Positions 52,388-59,919 of a DNA stretch of 64,000 bases are shown here, piece by piece (the first letter of the stretch is position 1; each line of letters opens with the position of its first letter). Source of the DNA: Aliisedimentitalea scapharcae (GTDB lineage: Bacteria > Pseudomonadota > Alphaproteobacteria > Rhodobacterales > Rhodobacteraceae); the NCBI RefSeq assembly GCF_045277565.1, contig NZ_CP123585.1, forward strand, positions 186,001 to 250,000, read 5' to 3'. A program made the translations under genes and the position numbers. The notes beneath the pieces are model-generated. The model was not told the origin of the DNA, ran no database searches, and saw only the letters and a program-made list of their open reading frames with translations.

Positions 52388-53335
52388 ATGCATGCCGAGC
52401 CCCAAAAAAAGAGTTGCTGCAGCCCCTCGCGGAATACAGATTTTAGTGCCCCACTGGCCGCTCCGGGCGTGGCGGGACGGATGCGTGTGGCGTCCGATGC
52501 TGTACGTATCCCCGGTGGCAGGTCGTTGACTGGTACCTGTCGTCCCGAGATCCCGGACGACGGCGAAGACCCGATCCGCAACACGCGCGTGAAACCTTTC
52601 CGCATCGGGGCCACTGCGGTCACAAACGCACAGTTCGCCGACTTCATCGATGAAACGAGCTATACCACCGAAGCCGAGCGCTTTGGGTGGTCCTTCGTAT
52701 TCTGGGCACACGTCGCAGAAAATGTCGGCCCGACAATGGGTGTGAAGGATGTCGAATGGTGGCGGCGTGTGGGGGGGGCAAATTGGCGTGATATCAACGG
52801 TCCCGGCACAATGGAGGCAGCATGGGACCCGACCCATCCGGTCGTTCATGTATCGTGGAACGACGCCCAGGCCTATGCCAAATGGGCCGGCGGCCGCCTG
52901 CCTACCGAAATCGAATGGGAACACGCAGCCCGTGGGGGACTAGGAGACGTGCGCTTCCCTTGGGGGGATCAAGAGCCAAACGATACGAGTTTCCAACCCT
53001 GTAATATTTGGCAAGGTGACTTTCCAAAGACCAATACCGTGAAGGACGGTTTTGCAGCCACAGCCCCTGCACAGTATTACGACCCGAATGGCTATGGTCT
53101 TTACAATATCGTTGGCAATGTTTGGGAGTGGACGGCAGATGCGTATCGCGTCAAATCATTAAAGAAACACGTGCGTCAGCGGCTTTCAACGATGAAAGGC
53201 TATCGCCTGTCCAAGGGCGGGTCGTTCTTGTGTCACGCTTCATATTGCTACCGCTACAGGATCGCGGCGCGATCAGGCACTTCGCCAGACAGCACAACAA
53301 CCCACCAAGGGTTTCGTATGGTCTGGCCAGACTAG
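52388..53335 (+). CDS. formylglycine-generating enzyme (sulfatase-modifying factor)
   Basis: 315 residues, starting nine bases after the AbrB-type gene. An FGE-sulfatase fold protein without signal peptide. IPGGRSLTGT opens the domain; TAVTNAQFADFIDET, HPVVHVSWNDAQAYAKWAGGRLPTEIEWEHAARGG and NVWEWTADAY are typical. The copper-binding active-site pair is present in GGSFLCHASYCYRYR (Cys282 and Cys287), aligned with Cys336 and Cys341 of human FGE, so it should be active aerobically. It converts the Cys of the CxPxR motif of the neighbouring sulfatases to formylglycine. The N-terminal 30 residues are Cys-containing and variable. Confidence 0.95.
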   Translation: MHAEPQKKSCCSPSRNTDFSAPLAAPGVAGRMRVASDAVRIPGGRSLTGTCRPEIPDDGEDPIRNTRVKPFRIGATAVTNAQFADFIDETSYTTEAERFGWSFVFWAHVAENVGPTMGVKDVEWWRRVGGANWRDINGPGTMEAAWDPTHPVVHVSWNDAQAYAKWAGGRLPTEIEWEHAARGGLGDVRFPWGDQEPNDTSFQPCNIWQGDFPKTNTVKDGFAATAPAQYYDPNGYGLYNIVGNVWEWTADAYRVKSLKKHVRQRLSTMKGYRLSKGGSFLCHASYCYRYRIAARSGTSPDSTTTHQGFRMVWPD

Positions 53336-53676
53336 GATTACCCTGTTGGATGCCGTTGGGACAGCGCAGGCGCATAAAGCATAGCCATCTGCCCCTTCAT
53401 AACTGATGTGGAACATCTGGAACCCGCCTTCTTAGAGTTTTTGCTGCTCTCAAAAGCGCGCAAAGCGGTCGCTCGCACCCAAACCGCCAGCAATGGTTTT
53501 GTCCCGCATTGCAGGTGCGGGTTTGAGCAATGGCAAGGTCAGATTCGGTGCGGGATCAGACGTCTGTGCTGGGCACGGAGAACGGCGGCAGCGAGCCCAA
53601 ACAGCGCATTGGAACCAATCCTTTTGCCGTTATGTCTGCGTTAAAATCTGGCCTGCGGTTTCTTCTTCTGACTGGA
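53336..53676. other. 341-base gap between FGE and the cyclase-like gene, no gene seen
   Basis: Convergent spacer between the plus-strand FGE gene and the minus-strand gene at 53677. Short plus-strand frames (53408-53644, 53493-53768) have no family signal. It presumably contains terminators for both, though I saw no strong hairpin with a T-run. Confidence 0.45.
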
Positions 53677-54810
53677 TCAAGCAGTCTCTTGTGCCGCGAT
53701 ATCCTTCGCTAGCTTATCGCCAAGCGCTTGCATCCTTGCGATGCGATTTTCCTTGTCAGGCACGATAATGCCACGCAGCTTTTTCTTCACCATGCCTGAC
53801 ATCAGCTTGCCCATGATTTTGGGTGACGTCGGGGTTGCGAATCTGATTTTGACCAATGTCCCTTCGCCCACTTGAACCAGCTCGTTGGTTTCCATCATCG
53901 TAAGGCCCATGGGCAGGTTGTATTTACCTGTCGCGTAGTCACCGTGATGCCAGTCGACAATCTGAAATGGAAAGATGTCTTCGCCGTGATAACAGTGATA
54001 GAGGGTTCCGGGTTCAATCTTGCCCTTGTTTGTATCGAACAATTCGACCTTGTTTGCGCCCAGCCATTCGGCGCGCAACTCTGGGCGGGTGCAAATGGTG
54101 AAGGCAACATCCAGCGAAACCGGCAGTGGAATGATCCACTCTTCAATGAGAAGGTTGTCTCCTGGTTCAACAAACGTGCGTTCCGTTGTGCGACGGCGCT
54201 CCCATGCGACGCGCATGTCCCGCACAACGTATTCGACCTCGCCGATGTGCTCGATTTCTTCGGTGTAGAACTCAGATCCGTCAAAATACTCAACAAGTTC
54301 CATGGACTTAAGCGCAGCACACGAAATTAATGTGTACGCCGTCAATCCGGTACGTTCCTTTACGCTATTTTTGAGAAGCCGGAACGCCGTGATCACATCC
54401 TGACCGGCCAATTCTTCGCGATCTCCAGTTTTTTGAACGATACAGTCTCCATGATGCACAACGATCTTAAGCTCCAGTGCGTCAACAGTGGAACAGGCAT
54501 CGCATGGACATGAGGTGTTGATCAGCATCTTCTCTTTCGCACGGGCAAAGACGCAGTAGAGCTGTTCCGCAAAATCCAGGATGAACTGCTGCGAGACCAC
54601 TTCGCTTTTCAACGCGTAAGCAAAAACAGCATCACCCTGTAACCCTGATACTTCCAATGGTGATCGGATAGTGGGGATCATACTGCCGAACAGAGATTCT
54701 AGGATCCCCTTGGCGTGTTCGATGGCTGTTTCGGACATGAATTTCGTATAGCCAGATATATCCGCGATCACGAAATATGCTGATTTTACACCGCCCTCAG
54801 TTTTACTCAT
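53677..54810 (-). CDS. DUF2652 cyclase-like domain fused to a SRPBCC domain
   Basis: 377 residues. Residues 10-200 form a class III nucleotidyl-cyclase-like domain of the DUF2652 type: VIADISGYTKFM and LQGDAVFAYAL supply the two metal-binding Asp of cyclases, followed by a Cys-rich insert SCPCDACS and LELKIVVHHGDC. Residues 220-350 are a SRPBCC/polyketide-cyclase-like lipid-binding fold (PVSLDVAFTICTRPELRAEWL, GEDIFPFQIVDWHHGDY). Whether it makes a cyclic nucleotide is not known for this family. It converges on FGE and is not obviously part of the sulfatase operon. Confidence 0.75.
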   Translation of the reverse strand: MSKTEGGVKSAYFVIADISGYTKFMSETAIEHAKGILESLFGSMIPTIRSPLEVSGLQGDAVFAYALKSEVVSQQFILDFAEQLYCVFARAKEKMLINTSCPCDACSTVDALELKIVVHHGDCIVQKTGDREELAGQDVITAFRLLKNSVKERTGLTAYTLISCAALKSMELVEYFDGSEFYTEEIEHIGEVEYVVRDMRVAWERRRTTERTFVEPGDNLLIEEWIIPLPVSLDVAFTICTRPELRAEWLGANKVELFDTNKGKIEPGTLYHCYHGEDIFPFQIVDWHHGDYATGKYNLPMGLTMMETNELVQVGEGTLVKIRFATPTSPKIMGKLMSGMVKKKLRGIIVPDKENRIARMQALGDKLAKDIAAQETA

Positions 54811-55387
54811 AAATACCCCCCTCCCCTTGGCGATCTTTATGCGTTGAATTCAAGGAAAAACCTAACGAATTCGATTGGTCGCTCAGGAACATCCAACCTG
54901 CCCTCAGGCTTTGGCGCAGCCCACACCAAGGTCGAGACCAGTGTAGGGCGGTTCGCCAAATGGGCAGCCGATGTCAAAATCGCAAATAATGAGACAATTC
55001 AAGATTGGGAAAAAACAAACATCGGTAACCTCGCAGCCAATTCACACTCCGTCCGCAAAGCGGTCGATGCCGTTCACCCGCAACAAGATCCGCTTGGGGC
55101 TGCCTACAGCCACCCGTACCTGGTGCGGCGTACGGCAGTAGCAGGCCCAAAGCAGACATGGGCTGAATTCCAGGATTGCATGTGCGCCATGTTATCACTG
55201 ACATGTCCGAAATTTCATTTTCGCGGACGGCAGAAATACAGACGCGTCCGATCAATTCGCTTGATGCAATGGGTGGCAATTTTTAGGCGTAGCGCAAGGC
55301 AGGGCTTATTGAGGTATATTATCCAGAAATGTCATTAATCTGTTGCGGTCTTGTACACTAAATTTTCCATAGTCTGTCGATATAATC
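54811..55387. other. 577-base stretch upstream of the cyclase-like gene, bounded by IS6 copy B
   Basis: Holds the promoter of the cyclase-like gene. A 164-codon plus-strand frame (54844-55338, beginning MNSRKNLTNSIGRSGTS) shows no known domain, an odd composition and no good ribosome site, so I do not call it. The right edge is the insertion point of the second IS6 copy. Confidence 0.45.
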
Positions 55388-56196
55388 GGCATTGCCAAGT
55401 TGTTCGGGGTGTCGTTTTCGATTAGGCAGCGAGGATGAAAATACCATCCGATATGCCACGCCTGAAAGGCTTCCGTTTTCCGCGCGAGATTATCACATAC
55501 GCGGTTTGGGCGTATCATCGATTTGCTCTGAGTACGTCGGGTGTCGAAGACCTGTTGGCAAAGCGTAGCGTCATTGTCAGCCGCGAAACGATCCGGCTCT
55601 GGGTGAACCGGTTTGGAGGCCACTTTGCGGATTGTGTCAGACGAGACCGCCCGGCAGCGGCCGACAAATGGCACCTTGATGAAGTTGTCGTGCCGATCGG
55701 AGGCGTGAAATACTGGCTCTGGCGGGCGGTTGACGCGAACGGCGACGTTTTGGACATTCTCGTCCAACCGCGGCGAAACGCCAAAGCGGCAAGGCGTTTC
55801 ATGAAGCGGCTGATGGCCCGTTTCGGCGATCCGCGCGTTGTGATCACGGACAAGTTGCGCAGTTATATCAAGCCGATCCGTGACCTAACCCCAAACGCGG
55901 ACCACAGGGCACACAAGGGCTTGAACAATCGCATCGAAGGGTTGCACCGGCCGACCCGTAAACGCGAGAAGCTTATGGGGCGGTTCAAGTCCCCGCGCCA
56001 GGCTCAAAGGTTCCTCGCCGCCCACGACCAAATCAATATCGTTTTCCGCCCCCGCCGCTACCGAATGCCAACCAACATCTACCGCCAGACCAGATCGGAC
56101 GCTTTTGACCTGGGGCACGGATACGCCCTTGAGATGACCGCCTAACGACCCGGCTGCCGGCTAACCGCGCCCAGCATCAGACAACTTGGCAATGCC
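55388..56196 (+). mobile_element. IS6-family insertion sequence, copy B (809 bp)
   Basis: Ends are GGCATTGCCAAGTTGT (55388-55403) and its complement (56181-56196), the same as copy A and in the opposite orientation. The flanking 8 bases differ (ATATAATC left, GTTTACGG right), so again no target duplication. It cuts a TAXI-type binding-protein gene on its right side. The unmatched left flank shows that the 5' part of that gene was removed or moved. Confidence 0.92.
55435..56145 (+). CDS. IS6-family DDE transposase, copy B
   Basis: 236 residues, full length, with WHLDEVVVPIGG, VITDKLRSYIKPIRD and NNRIEGLHRPTRKRE carrying the DDE triad. Residues DKLRSY and PIRDL are closer to the IS6 consensus (DKxxSY, PIxEL) than those of copy A, so this copy is more likely to be active. 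It could supply transposase for both copies. Confidence 0.95.
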   Translation: MKIPSDMPRLKGFRFPREIITYAVWAYHRFALSTSGVEDLLAKRSVIVSRETIRLWVNRFGGHFADCVRRDRPAAADKWHLDEVVVPIGGVKYWLWRAVDANGDVLDILVQPRRNAKAARRFMKRLMARFGDPRVVITDKLRSYIKPIRDLTPNADHRAHKGLNNRIEGLHRPTRKREKLMGRFKSPRQAQRFLAAHDQINIVFRPRRYRMPTNIYRQTRSDAFDLGHGYALEMTA

Positions 56197-56469
56197 GTTT
56201 ACGGGGACAACCAAAAAAACGAAGGCGACACAACCACGCTGCGTGTCACCGTCGGTATCGTCACCAATGACGCCGCAGACGATGCGATGATCTATGAGAT
56301 GACCAAATCATTCTTTGCCGGTGTTGCCGAGATGCGCGATAGCGCACCTTGGCTGGCAGCTGTCACACCAGAAGGTGCTGTGGCCGACATCAATATGCCC
56401 CTGCATCCGGGTGCACTGCGCGCGCTTGAAGAGATGGGTGTCACCATCCCGGATGTTGCCCGCGGTTAA
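56197..56469 (+). pseudogene. TAXI-family TRAP transporter solute-binding protein, 3' fragment cut by IS6 element
   Basis: The frame entering from the IS (GNAV) continues as YGDNQKNEGDTTTLRVTVG, MIYEMTKSFFAGVAEMRDSA, PWLAAVTPEGAVADINMPLH and PGALRALEEMGVTIPD, then TAA. This is the conserved C-terminus of TAXI-type binding proteins, which run about 330 residues, so only the last 90 remain. It precedes a sulfatase gene by 56 bases on the same strand, so the lost transporter probably imported that enzyme's substrate. Confidence 0.85.
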
Positions 56470-56525
56470 TCAAAGATCGGTCGGGGCGGCACCGCCCCGA
56501 CCCAAAATCCAGCTGGTGTTGAAGC

Positions 56526-58169
56526 ATGCCCAAAAACGTCCTTTTCATTATGTGCGACCAACTTCGGTGGGATTATCTTTCCTGCACGGGTCATCCGCAT
56601 CTCCACACGCCCTATATCGACAGGCTTGCGGAACGCGGGGTTTTGTTTGACCGAACTTATGTTCAGTCTCCGATTTGTGGCCCTTCGCGCATGTCATTTT
56701 ATACCGGGCGTTATACCAGTTCTCACGGCTCGACCTGGAACAACATCCCGCTCAAAGTGGGCGAGATGACGCTGGGCGATCACTTGCGCCCGCTGGGTGT
56801 TCGCACGGCGCTTTGCGGCAAAACCCACATGACCGCAGATGTCGACGGGATGCGCCGCCTTGGGTTGGCACCGGACAGCACAATTGGTGCGCTTGTGTCG
56901 GAATGCGGTTTCGAACCTTACGAACGTGATGATGGGTTGCACCCGGACGGGCCCCGCTATGCACGCAACACGGCTTATGACACCTATATGAAGGAACGTG
57001 GCTGGCCCGACGAGAACCCTTGGCAAAGCGTCGCCAACAGCGCCGAAGACGATGACGGCAACATCCTGAGCGGTTGGTTCATGGACAACGCTGACAAACC
57101 CGCACGCGCGGCTGATGAAGAAAGCGAAACGCCCTATATCACCAGCCGCGCGATGGATTTCATCCGCGAGGCCGGTGACACACCGTGGTGTTTGCACCTG
57201 AGCTACATTAAACCCCATTGGCCCTATATCGTGCCCGCGCCTTATCACGACATGTACGGTCCCAAGACCCATTTGGACCCGGTGCGCAGCGATGCCGAGC
57301 GCGCCGACCCTCACCCCGTTTACGGCGCCTTCATGCAAGAGCGTGTCTCAAAAGCATTCTGCGATGACGGAACACGCACCCGTGTTCTGACCGCCTATAT
57401 GGGCCTGATCAAACAGATCGACGATCAGATCGGCAGGTTGATGGGTTTTCTGGACGACCAAGGCATCACCGATGACACGATGATCGTGTTCACCTCGGAC
57501 CACGGCGACTATCTGGGGGATCACTGGATGGGGGAAAAAGAGCTGTTCCACGACGCTTCTGCTCGCATTCCGCTTATCGTGGTTGATCCGCGACCTGAAG
57601 CCGACGCAACGCGCGGCGTGAAATCTCCGGCGCTGGTCGAGGCGATCGACGTTGTTCCAACGATCCTGAATTACTTCGACGGAGAAGACGTTCCTTATAT
57701 CATTGAAGGAAAATCGCTTCAGCCGATCCTGCATGGACAGGTAGAAAATCTGCGCGATTTCGCGGTTTCCGAATACGACTATTCGATGCGCAATGTTCGA
57801 AAACGTCTTGGCGTATCCGTTCAGGATGCAAAACTAACGATGCTGTTTGATGGGCGGTGGAAATACACCTTTGCCGAAGGCTTTCGGCCGATGCTTTTCG
57901 ATCTGGAAACCAATCCCGATGAAATTGCCGATCTTGGGGCCGATCCTGCCTATGCGGATGAATTGATCCGTCTGGAAAAGATGTTCTGCGGCTGGTCTCG
58001 GCGCACATCCCAGCGCACAACGCGGTCGGATGCTTGGATTGCCGCGCGTGACCCGAGCCTTGGAGAAGCCAAGGCAGGAATTCTGATCGGCTATCGCAAT
58101 GAGGCAGAGCTTCACAAGGTTTTGCCCGAGACCAAACCCAAGGCAAAAAACACCGACAAGATCTCCTGA
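56526..58169 (+). CDS. sulfatase / phosphonate-monoester-hydrolase-like enzyme, cytoplasmic
   Basis: 547 residues. It starts MPKNVLFIMCDQLRWD without a signal peptide. The signature is PICGPSRMSFYTGRY with the formylglycine Cys at residue 51, and the second metal cluster is VFTSDHGDYLGDHWMGEKE. The C-terminal half (AIDVVPTILNYFDG, SEYDYSMRNVRKRLG, KLTMLFDGRWKYTFAEGFRP, MLFDLETNPDEIADLG) resembles the phosphonate monoester hydrolase branch of the superfamily, which is promiscuous towards sulfate esters. It is separated by 44 bases from the convergent ureG. The true substrate may be a phosphonate or phosphodiester. Confidence 0.9.
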   Translation: MPKNVLFIMCDQLRWDYLSCTGHPHLHTPYIDRLAERGVLFDRTYVQSPICGPSRMSFYTGRYTSSHGSTWNNIPLKVGEMTLGDHLRPLGVRTALCGKTHMTADVDGMRRLGLAPDSTIGALVSECGFEPYERDDGLHPDGPRYARNTAYDTYMKERGWPDENPWQSVANSAEDDDGNILSGWFMDNADKPARAADEESETPYITSRAMDFIREAGDTPWCLHLSYIKPHWPYIVPAPYHDMYGPKTHLDPVRSDAERADPHPVYGAFMQERVSKAFCDDGTRTRVLTAYMGLIKQIDDQIGRLMGFLDDQGITDDTMIVFTSDHGDYLGDHWMGEKELFHDASARIPLIVVDPRPEADATRGVKSPALVEAIDVVPTILNYFDGEDVPYIIEGKSLQPILHGQVENLRDFAVSEYDYSMRNVRKRLGVSVQDAKLTMLFDGRWKYTFAEGFRPMLFDLETNPDEIADLGADPAYADELIRLEKMFCGWSRRTSQRTTRSDAWIAARDPSLGEAKAGILIGYRNEAELHKVLPETKPKAKNTDKIS

Positions 58170-58213
58170 AAGAATGTAGGATGTTAACCTTCGACGGTGC
58201 ACCTGTCACAGCT

Positions 58214-58831
58214 CTAAACGCCCAGCCCCCCGGCATTTTCAAGCAACGGAATGATCTTTTCCACGCCTTCGCGATTGCGCAGAGAAGTAAATACGAAAGG
58301 CCGCCCGCAGCGCATCATTGTTGCATCGCGGTCCATGACCTCAAGCGATGCGCCCACATGGGGGGCAAGATCAGTCTTGTTGATGATCAGGATGTCAGAT
58401 TTGGTGATAGCTGGCCCACCCTTGCGGGGAATTTCTTCGCCAGCCGCCACGTCGATCACATAGAGGGTCACATCTGCCAGCTCAGGGCTGAATGTGGCCG
58501 ACAGGTTATCGCCGCCGCTTTCGATTAGCACAATCTCCACATCCGGATGCCGGCCGATCATCTCGGCCACAGCGGCAAGGTTGATCGATGCGTCTTCTCG
58601 GATCGCCGTGTGGGGGCAGCCGCCGGTCTCGACCCCGATGATGCGATCCTGCGGCAGAATCTGCATCCGCATCAGCGCCTCGGCGTCTTCTTGCGTGTAT
58701 ATGTCATTGGTGATGACGCCGATCGAAAACCTGTCGCGCAAGGCTTCGCTCAGCGCGGCCGTGAGGGTTGTCTTCCCGGCACCAACCGGGCCACCGATTC
58801 CAACGCGAAGCGGTCCGTTCATCGTGCTCAT
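58214..58831 (-). CDS. ureG: urease accessory GTPase UreG
   Basis: 205 residues. P-loop GIGGPVGAGKTTLTAAL, then VITNDIYTQEDAE, GVETGGCPHTAIREDAS with the nickel-binding Cys-Pro-His, LIESGGDNLSATFSPEL and INKTDLAPHVGAS (NKTD guanine specificity). It drives nickel insertion into urease. Its ATG overlaps the ureF stop (ATGA). Last gene of the operon. Confidence 0.97.
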   Translation of the reverse strand: MSTMNGPLRVGIGGPVGAGKTTLTAALSEALRDRFSIGVITNDIYTQEDAEALMRMQILPQDRIIGVETGGCPHTAIREDASINLAAVAEMIGRHPDVEIVLIESGGDNLSATFSPELADVTLYVIDVAAGEEIPRKGGPAITKSDILIINKTDLAPHVGASLEVMDRDATMMRCGRPFVFTSLRNREGVEKIIPLLENAGGLGV

Positions 58832-59472
58832 GTGCGGAAAATCCTTGAATGCTGAGTTTCATGTTTCATAGAGGCGATGTCCGACAAAAAGGCGGAACTG
58901 CCGAGATCATCAAGCGCAGCACAGCTGGCTTGCGCAGCGACCTGGCTACAAAGCGGTGTCATTTCGCGGATCATCCGTTGGCCTTCGGTTTGGCCCAGCG
59001 GAACAAGACGCATCGTCACCGCTGCAAGGTTGGCCATGAAGGCTTGCAAGTAGAATTGAGTGGTGAGTTCGAGCGGCAGGCCCTGCAGACGGGCAGCGCG
59101 GCCAACAGCGACCGGATAGGTCAGCCCCTTCAGATCCGCAGCCCAGACCTTTGCGATGATTTCACAGAATGCCTCGCCCTGAAGGCGGGTTTCCTTCAAC
59201 CGTTCAGCCGACGCTGAAAAGGCGCGGCTCATGGCGTCTATCTCGTCCACGTCGGTGCTGCCAGCTCGATAGGCCGCGCCAAGGAACAGGCTGTCGTTCC
59301 ATCCAGCGCCATGTAGTAGCACATCAGAAATCCACGCCTCGGATTGTTCTTTGTTGGTTACGTCCCCGGCATCAATCACCCATTCCAACCCGTGCGAGTA
59401 GGCAAATGCGCCGACTGGGAAGGCTGGCGAGAACCATTGCGTCAGGGTGAGGATTTCAGTGGCTGTGGCCAT
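58828..59472 (-). CDS. ureF: urease accessory protein UreF
   Basis: About 214 residues from ATG 59472 (MATATEILTLTQWFSPAFP), overlapping the ureE stop by 17 bases; earlier in-frame starts exist at 59490 and 59544. All-helical protein with PVGAFAYSHGLEWVIDAG, LLHGAGWNDSLFL and LTTQFYLQAFMANL, all typical. With UreD and UreG it forms the activation complex on apo-urease. Confidence 0.94.
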   Translation of the reverse strand: MATATEILTLTQWFSPAFPVGAFAYSHGLEWVIDAGDVTNKEQSEAWISDVLLHGAGWNDSLFLGAAYRAGSTDVDEIDAMSRAFSASAERLKETRLQGEAFCEIIAKVWAADLKGLTYPVAVGRAARLQGLPLELTTQFYLQAFMANLAAVTMRLVPLGQTEGQRMIREMTPLCSQVAAQASCAALDDLGSSAFLSDIASMKHETQHSRIFRT

Positions 59473-59908
59473 GCGTCCGTCCATGACCATAAGCCCCGCC
59501 TTCTGGCGAGAAGGGCTCGACCACTTCGCGCACGTTGGCGCCAACCTTGTCCAGCATGTCGCGGATCACGTGGTCGCGTTGAATCAGCAACCGATCTTTC
59601 TCGATCTGACAGGGGGTATGGCGGTTACCGATATGCCAGGCGAGACGTGGCAGGTCGTCTCCGGTCACCTCTAGCAAGTCTTCTTTGGCGGCAACAACCT
59701 CGATCAGCCGGCCATCTTCCAACGCGAACGCATCACCATGGTCGAGCGACGTGGTGTGGCCCAAGTCGACAAGGAATTGCTCGGCACGCATCGTGGTCAG
59801 CATCTTGCGACGCAGAAAACGGTCGTCGTAGCTGAGCGTCACAACGTCATAAGCACCGGACCAATGTCCGGGTTTACGAATTTGGCGACTAGGCGGGAGA
59901 ATGTTCAT
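59456..59908 (-). CDS. ureE: urease accessory nickel chaperone UreE
   Basis: 150 residues from ATG 59908, chosen because AAGG lies eight bases ahead; an in-frame GTG at 59917 would add three residues. LSYDDRFLRRKMLTTMRAEQFLVDL and GDAFALEDGRLIEVVAAKEDLLEV form the peptide-binding domain, and WHIGNRHTPCQI is the metal-binding domain. The C-terminus is a short His-rich tail (GHGRTHGHSH) that binds nickel. Twelve-base gap from ureC. Confidence 0.93.
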   Translation of the reverse strand: MNILPPSRQIRKPGHWSGAYDVVTLSYDDRFLRRKMLTTMRAEQFLVDLGHTTSLDHGDAFALEDGRLIEVVAAKEDLLEVTGDDLPRLAWHIGNRHTPCQIEKDRLLIQRDHVIRDMLDKVGANVREVVEPFSPEGGAYGHGRTHGHSH

Positions 59909-59919
59909 GGGTTGCACCT

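Noticed and set aside
54844..55338. 164-codon plus-strand frame upstream of IS6 copy B
   Set aside because: No family signal, poor start context and uneven composition; treated as non-coding.
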